A DNA stretch of 64,000 nt from Antilocapra americana (Eukaryota > Chordata > Mammalia > Artiodactyla > Antilocapridae): NCBI GenBank assembly GCA_007570785.1, contig ML661885.1, forward strand, positions 12,698,490-12,762,489. Direction: 5' to 3'. The notes under the pieces are model-generated. The model saw nothing but the letters and a program-made list of their open reading frames with translations. It did no database searches and had not been told where the DNA came from. A program made the position numbers and the translations under genes. Shown here piece after piece: positions 10,356 through 22,300 of this stretch; position 1 is the first letter of the stretch; each line of letters begins with the position of its first letter.

Positions 10356-13300
10356 CTGCAGAAAATAAAGGGAAAGTTGGTGTGATGGCTCAGGATTTTT
10401 TGTAAAACCATCATAAGGCCCAGCATGAAAACATCAGACTACTTGGCCATTTTAAACAATGCCAATCATAAAGGTTGCATCCACTTTTTTGGTTTGTTTT
10501 GTAGGAAATTCAACATCAATTCTACATTTTCTCACTTAAGAGACAACTTGAAAATAGAGTTATCTACTGCTAGGGACCACATTTCCCACCTTGAGAGACC
10601 CCCTCACCTATGCCCAATTGTCCAGAGCCCTTCCTTTGTTAACAGGCCTGTCACCAGGCTCCCAGCTCACGTGGGTTCTCAGTACTGTTCTACTGTTTCA
10701 AGATTTACACAGTAATATCACTCTTCTTAGAAAAAGTGTTTAAGGTGATAAATAATAGAGATATGATTTTAAGGTTGTTGCTTAAATAAAATGAAACCTA
10801 GAACCCTCAGAATAAACTCAGGCTTAATTAAGGGAGAGGGGAGTCTTAGCTACTGAACCACCAAGGAGGTCCACCCCTAGATCTTCTGAATGCCCTGCAC
10901 CATCTCACCTGCAGGAGCCTTCCCCTTAGAAGAAACTTAGACTTAATTAAGTGGGAGAGAACAATTAGAAGCTAGTTCCTCTTCATCCTTCTGAAAATCA
11001 AACATTACAATTCAGAAACAAAAAGAAATCAAAGTTTGTGCTAATACGATTAATTCTTTACTGTTTCATTTTTTTGCTTTGCTATAATCATTCCATTCCA
11101 GGGAAAAACGAGTGTTTTTAAATCATATGCCACCATCAGCTCAATTAAAATGAGCTTAAATAAAAAATTACACAAACATCATTGTATATCCAATAAAATT
11201 AGATTTTTTTTTTCTTTTTTTGGGCTGCATTGCACAGCATGTGGGATCTGCATTGGAAGGGCAGGGTCTTAGCCACTGGACCGCTGGGGAAGTCCATATT
11301 CACACAACTCAGTCTACTGGTGGACAACGTGTTTGTGCCAATTCTAGTCTATGGAATACTCACAGCCACGGGTTTATTTCTCTGCTGTTTCTTACCCGTG
11401 ATGCGTCTCCCTCTTGCTTAATCATGTCCATTCCAGGCAGCTGGCTAGGGAAAAGGCCGCCTCCCCTCAGAGCAGGGTCATTCACCTGAGGGCGACAGGA
11501 CAGGACGTGGCTCTATCTGGAGAGACATCCATACGCCTACTGGAGAGCCCCCACCCACCAACCTTCTGCTTTGTTTCTAGGAGCAGAATTACCAGGAGAA
11601 AGGAAGACGGACAGAAGGTCACTTCCTTTATCTAGTCTCCCACATGCAAGTTCTGAGGGGAGTGTGGAGGAACGTGAAAATGTGCTTTGCTCAGACTCTC
11701 AGTTGTGTCCGACTCTGTGTGACCCCATGGACTGCAGCCTGAGAGGCTCCTCTGTCTGTAGAATTCTCCAGACAAGAATACTAGAGTGGGTTGCCATTTT
11801 CTTCTCTAGAGGATTTTCTCGACCCAGGGATCAAACCTGCATCTCTCAGGTCTCCTGCACTGACAGGTGGGTTCTTTACCCACCCACCAGTGTCACCTGA
11901 GAAACCCCTATAAATACACTGGCTGCCTTCACAATTTTTATTTGCATTCTGTATAGAAATTCCACAGAGATACTATTAGAAACATTCTCATGTCATTCAG
12001 TTCAGTTGCTCAGTCTTGTCCGACTCTTTGCAACCCCATGGACTGTAGCACACCAGGCCTCCCTGTCCATCACCAACTCCAGGGTTCACTCAAACTCATG
12101 TCCATTGAGTCGGTGATGCCATCCAACCATCTGATCCTGTTGTCCCCTTTTCCTCCCACCTTTCTTTCCCATCTTTCCCAGAATCAGGGTCTTTTTCTAT
12201 GAGGCAGTTCTTCACATCAGGTGGCCAAAGTATTGGCGTTTCAGTTTCAACATCAGTCCTTCCAATGAACACTCAAGACTGATCTCCTTGCAGTCCAAGG
12301 GACTCTCAAGAGTCTTCTCCAACACCACAGTTCAAAAACATCAATTCTTCAGCACTCAGCTTTCTTTATAGTCCAACTCTCACATCCATACACGACTACT
12401 GGAAAGACCATAGCTTTGACTAGAGGGACCTTTGATGGTAAAGTAATGTCTCTGCTTTTTAATATGTAGTCTAGGTTGGTCACAACTTTTCTTCCAAGGA
12501 GCAAGCGTCTTTTAATTTCATGGCTGGAGTCATCATTCAGAGAAGGCAATGGCAACCCACCCCAGTGTTCTTGCATGGAGAATCCCAGGGATGGGGGAGC
12601 CTGGTGGACTGCCATCTATGGGGTTGCACAGAGTTGGACATGACTGAAGCGACTTAGCAGCAGCAGCAGCAGCAGCAGTCATCATCTGCAGTGATTTTGG
12701 AGCCCAAAAAGAATAACGTCTCTCACTGTTTCCTCTGTTTAACCATCCATTTGCCATGAAATGATGGGACTGGATGCCATGATCTCAGTTTTCTGAATGT
12801 TGAGTTTTAAGCCAACTTTTTCACTCTCCTCTTTCACTTTCATCAAGAGGCTCTTTAGTTCTTTGCTTTCTGCCATAAGGGTAGTGTCATCTGCATATCT
12901 GAGGTTATTGATATTTCTCCTAGCAATCTTGATTCCAGCTTGTGTTTCACCCAGCCTGGCATTTCACATGATGTACTCTGTATATAAGTTAAATAAGCAG
13001 AGTGACAATATACAGCCTTGATGTACCCCTTACCGATTTGGAACCAGTCTGTTGTTCCATGTCCAGTTCTAACTGTTGCTTCTTGACATGCATACAGATT
13101 TCTCTGAGCAGGTCAGGTGGTCTGGTATTCCCATCTCTTTAACAATTTTCCACAGTTCGTTGTGATCCACACAGTCAACAGCTTTGGCATAGTCAATAAA
13201 GCAGAAGTAGACGTTTTTTTGGAATTCTCTTGCTTGTTTGGCAATCCAGTGGATGTTCACAATTTGATCTCTGGTTCTGCCTTTTCTAAATCCAGCTTGA

Positions 13301-16300
13301 CAATCTGGAAGTTCATGGTTCATGTACTGTTGAAGCCTGGCTTGGAGAATTTTGAGCATTACTTTGCTACCGTGTGAGATGAGTGTAACTGTGTGGTAGT
13401 TTGTGCATTCTTTGGCATTGCCTTTCTTTGGGATTAGAATAAAAATTGACCTTTTCCAGTCCTGTGGCCACTGCTGAGTTTTCCAAATTTGCTGGCATAT
13501 CCAGTGCAGCACTTTCACAGCATCATCTTTTAGGATTTGAAAAAACTCAACTCAAATTCCATCATCTCCATTAGCTTTGTTCGCAGTGATGCTTCCTAAG
13601 GCCCACTTGACTTCACATTCCAGAATGTCTGGCCCTAGGTGAGTGATCACACCATCGTGGTTATCTGGGTCATGAAGATCTTTCTGGTTTAGTTCTTCTG
13701 TGTATTCTTGACACCTCTTCTTAGTGTCTTCTGCTTCTGTTAGGTCCATACCATTTCTGTCCTTTATTGTGCTCATCTCTGCATGAAATGTTCCCTTGGT
13801 ATCTCTAATTTTCTTGAAGAACTCTCTAGTCTTTCCCATTCTATTGTTTTTTTCTATTTCCTTGCATTGATCACTGAGGAAGGGTTTCTCATCTCTCCTT
13901 GCAAGTCTTTGGAACTCTGCATTCAAATGTTATATCTTTCCTTTTCTCCTTTGCCTTTAGCTTCTCTTCTTTTCTCAGCTATTCCTGAGGCCTTGTCAGA
14001 CAACCATTTTGCCTTTCTGCATTTCTTTTTCTTGGGGATGGTCTTGATCACTGCCTTCTGTACAATGTTCCTCCATCCATAGTTCTTCAGGCACTTGGTC
14101 TGTAAGATCTAATCCCTTGAATCCATTTGTCACTTCCACTGTATAATTGTAAGGGATTTGATTTAGGTCATACCTGAATGGTCTAGTGGTTTTCTCTACT
14201 TTCTTCAATTTAAATCTGAGTTTGGCAATAAGGAGTTCACGATCTGAGCCACAGTCAGCTCCTGGTCTTGTTTTTGCTGACTGTATAAGAGCTTCTCTAT
14301 CTTTGGCTGCAAAGAATACATCAGTCTGGTTTTGGTATTGACCATCTGGTGCTGTACATGTGTAAAGTCTTCTCTTGTGTTGTTGGAAGAGGCTGTTTGC
14401 TATGACCAGTGCATTCTCTCGGCAAAACTCTGTTAGCCTTTGACCTGCTTCGTTTTGTACTCCAAGGCCAAATTTGCTTGTTACTCCAGGTAGCTCTTGA
14501 TTTCCTACTATTGCATTCCAGTCCCCTATAATGAAAACGACATCTTTTTTGGGTGTTAGTTCTAGAAGGTCTTTTAGATCTTCATAGAACTGTTCAACTT
14601 CAGCTTCTTCAGCATTACTGGTATGGGCATAGACTTGGATTACTGTGATATCAAATGGTTAGACCTGGAAACGAACAGAGATAAATCATTCTGTCACTTT
14701 TGAGACTGCATCCAAGTACTGCATTTTGGACTCTTGTTGATTATGATGGCTACTCCATTTCTTCCAAAGAAGAGCAATATTTCCTAGGAACTTGGAGTGT
14801 TAGGTCCATCCGTGAATCAAGGCAAATTCTAAGTGGTTGAACAGGAGATGGCAAGACTGAAGATAGACACTTTAGGAATCTGAACTAAAATGGACTGGAA
14901 TGTGTGAATTTAACTCAGATGATCATTATATCTTATGTCTTTACATGTTTACTTTTTTGAGTGCAAATTAGACCAATGATCCTCTCCCACCCCCCTGTTC
15001 TTCTTTGGCCATCCTGCACGACTTGTGGAATCTTAGTTCCCTGACCAGGGACTGAACCTGCACCCTCAGCAGTGAAAACAGAGTCCTAACCATTGGATTG
15101 CCAGGGAGCTCCCTTCATCTGGTTTTATGTTTAGGAGTAAAAAAACATCAGTATATAACTATTTAAGAAAGCACATTTCATTACTCCATTTTTTGAGATT
15201 CATTTTTGATATTGCAAAATACTTCAAATAAGAGAAAAATTGAGAAGACAAGAAAGTTAAGAAATATTTTAAAAGATTTTTGAGCTGTCAGGGATCCTTT
15301 TTTGTTTATTTCATCATTAACAGGTATTTCTGTTAATTGCACTAACACTAGTGATGGTAAGGTGAAAAAACATTCTTCAAAATAAATGTGGGAGTTGATG
15401 GCAGATGTTAAGCACATGGAAAGACACATTTAATGCAGAAACAGACAAAAAGTTACAATCAGGAAACTGAAGGTGGTTTCTCCTTGGGGTGCTCACCTGC
15501 TCGGGACCCATGGAGGACAGCCCTGACGTAGGCACGGAGGTCACTGAGGTCATGCTGATCTGTCCGGTCATCTGGTTCATGTTGCTCATCCCGCCTGTGT
15601 TGGTTGCCATGGATACGTTGATGTTCATATTGTTATTGTACATGCTGGTGTTCGCCTGCTGTGTGAAGTGTGGAGGGGACTGTTGCGAGAACATGCTAGA
15701 AACACAGTGAAAAATTAAAATGTTAGCGCCCTTGGACACACAAGGAGGCAGGATGAACAAATCTAGGCTGAGAGAACCCAGGGAGTGGGGCATGGGGGTG
15801 ATGGCCAGGAGATGGTGAAATCAGAGACAGCAGGGGAAGGGCTCAGCCAAGCTGCAGGGGTCCTGACGTGTCCCCAGCATCACCATGTTGGGGTGGTGGA
15901 CAAAGTCTGGAGGGACACTGTGCACTCTCATGTCTGCACCAGACAAGGTTTCTGTTTGCTTTTATTACCTGCACTGATAGGGGGGTGGGATTCCCAGGTG
16001 GCACTAGTGGTAAAAAACGTGCCTGCCAATGCAGGAGACGTAAGAGGTGCGGGTTCAATCCCTGGGTTGGGAAGGTCCCCTGGAGGAAGGCACGGCAACC
16101 GGCTCCAGTATTCTTGCCTGAAGAATCCCATGGACAGAGGGGCCTGCTGTGCTACCGTGTTGCAAAGAGCTGGACATGACTGAAGCAACTGAGTATGTAC
16201 ACAGGATAAAAGGGTGGCTTCCAGGCCCCTGCCTTCCACAGACTTGCTCACATACATTGGGAATGCTACCTTCTTGCAGGGGGCGGGGTTCCTTTCACTC

Positions 16301-19300
16301 CCAAGGCAAAAATATTAAGCTAGGGTTTGGTAAATTGTGGTACCTTCTGCCCTAGGAAAAGCAGATTGGCTTACTACTCAGAGGTTTACTTGGTATTGTT
16401 TGCTTGAACAAAGAAGAACTATCCAGAAGAGAGACAGGTGGGCTATAGAAAGACTGCCTGGTGATTGTTTCTATCAAAAAGACACAGACACACAGCATAC
16501 CTGTTTGCGCCCATGCTCCCCTGTGCCCACCCGTTCATGTCCGAGGAGGCCTGGTAGGCTGGGTTTGCCTGGGACTGCTGCAACATGGGGCTCTGGGTGT
16601 GCGCCAGCCGGGGTGATATCAGAGGGCTCTGGGGTGCGGCGGCCCCAGGGAAGCCGGGGTCAGGCTGCTGACTTATTCCTTAAAAGACAGAACAGAAATC
16701 CCAAGGGGACTGTTAGTTTTATCATCGAGGCAGGGGACAAAAGAGAACCTTCAAGTCAAATACACAAAGAAAATTACTTTCATGAGGGAGGCTCAAGAGG
16801 GAGGGGACATGTGTACATCTATGGCTAATTCATGTTGAGGTATGGCAGAAATCTAAACAATACTGTAAAGCAATTATCCTTCAAATAAAAACAAATTTCT
16901 TAAGAAAAGAAAATTACTTTCAAATACCCTATCCTGTGCTGGTAAGTTACACACATTTAAAAAAGATTCCAAGTTGGGATAAAATGCATGAAGAAAAACT
17001 CTCCATACCTTGGTTCTCTATGGTAATTAGAGGCATGCCCAGGAGACATACTGACCATCAAGACTAAAGATAAAGAAAATACCATTCTTGCCCCATATCC
17101 CTTGCAAATCAAGAATGGGTCAAATGTATATATTTCTCTTTGACTGGAAACAGTCTTTCAATGTTTATGTGGCACTACAATTGAATTAAATTGGATTAAA
17201 GTATGGCTCTCTATAAAAAGTCAACACTTGAACACTTTTTTTTATTAAATTAAGTTATCATATGATGAGATGTTTTTAAACATATGATTGTATGTTTTTA
17301 AAAATAAGTGACCATGAGAATTCCCTGGCAGTCCAGTGGTTAGGAGTCTCCACTTTTACTGTTAAAGGCCTGGGTTCGATCCTCAGTCAGGGAACTGGGA
17401 TTCTACAAGTCACATAGTATGGCTAAAAAATACAAATTTAAAAAAGTAAGTGCATTCATGATTAGCTTGCTGTGTATTCATAAAGGATACTTGTACAGTA
17501 TACAAGATTACTTGTACACTATATAAAATTACTTTATACAAATATCTGGGATACTTTTGCACTATACAAGATTAACAAGAATAAGAAAAACAAACTCCAT
17601 GGAAGCTTCTTGTTCAGTTTAGAGGCAAATGGTGTTTACATTAAAAGGAAAGAAAGAACTTTGAGCAGACTTTCTTAAATTATCAAAAAAGAAAGCGAGG
17701 AAGAGTTGGGAAACAAAGGAGGCAGCTTTCTAGAAAATTTCAGGAATGACATTAAGCCCATTTTTGCCTAGAAGATTTGTAAAACATGCATGTTTAACAA
17801 CTACTTTAATAAGCTATGAGAGAAAAACTTAAGATCACACAGGAAAAAGCTGCACATTATCCTTCTGGGTCTTTAAAGAAATAGATGTGAGGTTCAAGCA
17901 TCACAAAGACTGGGTAGTTGTTTTTAGAGAACTCTGGTGGGAGATAGGGAGAGTCACTTTGAATGTTAACATTGATGTAAGCACTTAACTTTTATCAATA
18001 ATTCAACTATTAACCGAATATGACATGCACACAGATATTAATGTTTATGACACAGCATACTTGTTTCTTAAGATTGACATTAAACAACAAATCAATACAA
18101 AGAAAATGAAGAGCTAGTCCACTGTGGTTTCTGTAAGGCACTTCTGAAGAACTATCAATTCATTAAAGATTTGGTGTAATACTGAAAGTGGAAGTGTTAA
18201 CCGCTTAGTTGTGTCCAACTCTCTGCGACTCCATGGATTGTAGCCTGCCAGGCTCCTCTGTCCATAAGATTTCCCAGGCAAGAATACTGGAGTGGGTAGC
18301 CATTCCCTTCTCCAGGGGATCTTCCCCACCCTGGCATCAAACCTGGGTCCTCCTGTATTGCAGGCAGATTCTTTGCCATCTGAGCCATCCGAGAAGCCTT
18401 TATTCTTCTAAAGTCATAGAAGGTAACACTTAAAAGGATATACATCTCTCAACATTTTGTATCTATCAGTTTGTCTAAGCAGACTCAAGAGACTTTCAAC
18501 CACAAGTATACGCACATGCACCTGTGTTTACAGACATGGACGTAAACACAGACATGCGTGTGTGCTCTTGCACACGACTGGCACTCCACGCATGCCCACC
18601 TAGTCCGGTTACTCATTAAGTAAGACCTGTGCTCAGAGACAGGGTAGTGACTGAGCCGAGAGATGGGAAGATACTGCACTGGACCTGGGGACTCTGATGA
18701 GCCCCAGCTGCCCTTGCAAGTTTCCTAGCATCCCCCGGTTAGCCAAGTTCATCTGAGATCCACACAAAAAGCAGCTGTGACCCTGGACAGTGGGGGGACC
18801 CTGGGAAGAAAGGAGTGGAGAAAGGTGGTGGGGGTCTAGGTCCCATACCATAGTTTGGAGGGAATGGAAACTGCTGCGCATTTGCCTGGGGGATCCGGGG
18901 GTTGCTCAGGGTTGCCGGCACGCCACTGGGAGCCACCACGCTGGGCGTCATGTTCAGTCCCTGCCCTCGCATCATCAGAGTTCGCTGCTGAACCTGCTGC
19001 TGCTGATGATGCATCTGTCTTTGTCGAAGATGTTGGTTCAGGATTTCCCTCTGTCTCTGGGCCAGCATCTGGGCGTTAATAGGTGCCTGGAACAGGGGCG
19101 GGCAATACATGGAGGAAGATGTGGGGATGGGTACAGATCGAAAAAGAAACCGCATGTTAGAAACAGGATAACAGAGGGTACGGGCTCATGCAACATTATT
19201 TGGAAAATAAAGACAGAACATTTTAGAGTTGAACAACTGGAGGTGGAGAATGTGAGCCCTGAGTTCTGTACACACAGTGAGGATTTGGAACCCTTGCAAT

Positions 19301-22300
19301 GACTGATGTGGGTAAGTTCAGTGTTACTATCAATTAACTGGAGACTCACTGTGAGAGGACACCATTAACTACGGGACCCCATGGTAACATCAGTCCTGTC
19401 TGTAAGAGGACTTTGTGCAGAAACCTTGAAGATGGCAATTTAGAGGCTCATTCAAGTCTAAAGGGACACCGAGTCACTTTGCTGAAAGGTGGCTTTGAAG
19501 CACTTGAGAAAAGGCTGAACGGAGGCAGGAAGAAAGGGAGTTGCGTAGGGAGAGGGGGGTGACAGATGGAGGGTGGGTGGGAAGGATGGATGAGGGAAGG
19601 GGAACCGTGCTTGCTGTCAGTGAGGGGGACAGGCTGGTTATGGATCTTGGCTGTACACAGACGACTTCATTATTCATGGATTCTGCACTGGCGATCTGGC
19701 CTACCCGCTAATGTGTACTTGTCACCTCAGAACCAATACTCACAGCACCATCGGCATTTATGGATACATGTGGAACAGCAAAAAATGCGAGAAGCCCAAC
19801 ATGCACATTCCTACCCATGGCTGAAACGAGGTGACATCGGTTCTTGTTTCAGCTCTCACACTGCAGACAAGTGTCCTTCTTGTGGACTACTTGGTTCCAC
19901 ATTTTTCACACTGCTGTGCATTTCATCAGTGACTCTGCTCTTTAAAATGGTTCCTGAGACTAGTGCTGAAGGGCTATCTAGTATCCTAAACAAGTACAGG
20001 AGGCTAAGGTGCCTTGTGGGGGAAATTGTGTGAAGTTAGATGAGCTTCACAACTTCAGGTGTGAGTTATGGTGCTGTTGGCTTTGAGTTCGATGTTAATG
20101 AATCAACAATATATATTACAAAAGTTGTCCTCAAACAGAAACACACATGGACATGATGAAAATGTGATCAGAGGCTCAAAGAAACTGACCACTTTATTTC
20201 TCTTAGAAGCAACGGTTCACTATTTGCCAATTCAGTGTCGGCAGTAACTTTGCTTGCTTGCTTAGTCAGTCCAACTGATGTGCTTGCTCAGTCGTGTCCA
20301 ACTCTTTGTGACCCTGTGGATTGTAGCCCAGGCTCCTCTGTCCATGTGATTCTCCAGGCAAGAATACTGGAGTGGCTTGCCATTTCCTCCTCCAGGGATC
20401 TTCCTGATTCAGAGACTGAACCCATATTCCCTGTGGTCTCCTGCATTGCAGGCAGGTTTTTGACTCACTGAGCCATCAGGGAAACCCAGTACTGAATACA
20501 CAGTGTGAAAAATGGTAACTGACCGTATGTGGCAATAAAAATGGCAGTGATGGGGAGGGAACCACAAAGGCAACAGACTAGACCAATAAGCAAATGGCAT
20601 GACCTCCATTGTGTGGATCTAGATCTATGTATGGCCTTCTAAGTTACTTTACATGGGATATCAAGGAGAAAGAAATGATGAAACAGGTTAAGTGGATACA
20701 GTGAAAGCTGACAGCTTGTCTGCCCCTTACCTGTGTGGGTACTCCAGGCCTCAGAGTCAAGTTCACGTTTGAAACGTTGCTGATTTGATTCATAAGTGGC
20801 TGGCGATTCTAAATGCATATACATGGCAATCAATACACTTTTAAACAGAATAATTTTACTTCAAATTCTCACCTCAAGAAACCTTCCCCAGCCCCCAAAC
20901 CCAACATCCACATGGTGCTGGATATTGAAGCCACATAATGTGTAGCTGGATACCCTTGTAAAGCTAGTTATCAAGTGATGCTTCCCATTGCTTGTAGCTG
21001 AGAAGTTATTTTGGACAGTTTGGAAAGTACACTGTTTGCAAGGGAGAAAAAGAGTAGAATGATCAGAAGAGGAGGCCAAGAGGAAGATTAAGGAAAAAAG
21101 CAGAGGGAAAAAACTGAGGGGAGATTTTTAGAGTCCACAATACTGTTATTTACTGTCCAGGCTTGTTTCAGTGAGAACATACTTTCTTGAGCACCACCCC
21201 TCTGCCACCATTCTGCTAAAAGCCATGATTTTGATCACAAGATGAGACTCATGGCAGGAGCTCCCCGTGACCTGGGTACTCACTTGGGGCCAGAAACTGT
21301 GCTGGGTCCTGTCAACCCATAATGTACCCCTAGAATGTTAACAGCCCCATTTTATAGATGTAAACACTGAGGCTTGGAGAACTCAAGGTCAGCCCATCAG
21401 TAAATCACCGAGCTAGGAAATCAGAGGGGAGCTGCTCTAGCTGGAGCAGAGTTAGCAGAGGAGCAAGAAAGAAGGGAAGGAAGAAAGCAGAAATGAGCAT
21501 GAAAGCTGTATGATCATGGCAACATCTTCGTTGTCTTAGGACAGAATGAGACTTAAGCCCCCCAAAGGAGCCCTCATCTTGTGCCATCTCACATCCACCT
21601 TCACTGTGTCCCCCCACCCCGACTTTCCTGGTAGTGGCCAGGAACACACCTGCTGTGCTTGGAGGCGATGCTGCAGTTGAAGCCTCAGCTGGTTGGGCTG
21701 GCTCTGCACAAGGCCCGTGGGCCTGAGGCCGGGCCGGGGCTGCATGCGGAGGGTGGCGTAACTGGGCCGCTGTCCCATGGTGTGGAAGTTTGGATCCTGC
21801 ATGGGCGTGTAGCTGCCCTGGGCCATCTGCGCTTGAGACGCATACTGCTGCGGGAACACGGGGGTCTTCTGCTCTAGCATGAGGCTGGAATCCTGACTGG
21901 AGAACTGTTCCGGGTCCACACCTTGGCTCTGAAGAGAAAGTCCCCAGATGACCAACACATAAATAAAACCAGCAGAAACTGCAGAATGAACATAACACTT
22001 TCCTCTCACTGCCCTGTCTCTGAAGCTTCTGCTGTTGCGCTCATGGCACAAAGGTACTTCTACCCTGACTCCGCTTGTTTTCCTAGAAAATGCCTCTTTG
22101 TTCAAAAGATCCAGTTACTTGGGGGCAAGAAGCGGGGTTCAGGCCTGACTCCCAGCAACCCTTCTTTCCAGGGAAGGGAGAAGTGGTGACAAGTATAGAA
22201 AGCCTCCTACCCACACCACCAACCTGAAAACGCAAATGTTCCCCGGATGTGCTCAGGGCTCTGACTGCTTATTCACGGCTGTATAAAATCACTTCAAGTA

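Larger units (their letters stand above)
10356..11395 (-). other. NCOA2: NCOA2 last intron, 1,040 nt
   Basis: Separates the penultimate exon from the terminal KYC exon. It holds the SINE-related segment at 10850-10929 and a CHR fragment at 11212-11296. The rest is AT-rich. Confidence 0.9.
11997..14933 (-). mobile_element. BovB LINE, near full length, 5'-inverted, with nested SINE
   Basis: RTE-clade retrotransposon. From about 14764 down to 11997 it is antisense to the plus strand: apurinic-type endonuclease remnants (about 14250-14760), a linker (13552-13926), then reverse transcriptase with motif [14 protein letters not shown] (in 13069-13518) and YADD (coded at 12886-12897), then the 3' end. 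The frame is broken several times, so it is dead. 14765-14933 is the 5'-most part in the opposite orientation. A SINE with target-site duplication is nested at 12537-12676. It lies in the same orientation as NCOA2, in its 4.0-kb intron. Confidence 0.93.

Noticed and set aside
10205..10426. 73-codon minus-strand frame across the terminal exon
   Set aside because: It reads RNTADTEG across the acceptor, while the spliced frame gives KYC and stop, which agrees with the known NCOA2 C-terminus.
12656..12680. CAG run as a coding polyglutamine tract
   Set aside because: It is the tail of a nested Bov-A SINE inside a dead BovB.
21405..21998. 197-codon minus-strand frame overlapping the Gln-rich exon
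   Set aside because: It is a different frame from the 189-codon one that matches NCOA2. The product is not recognisable and crosses both splice sites.
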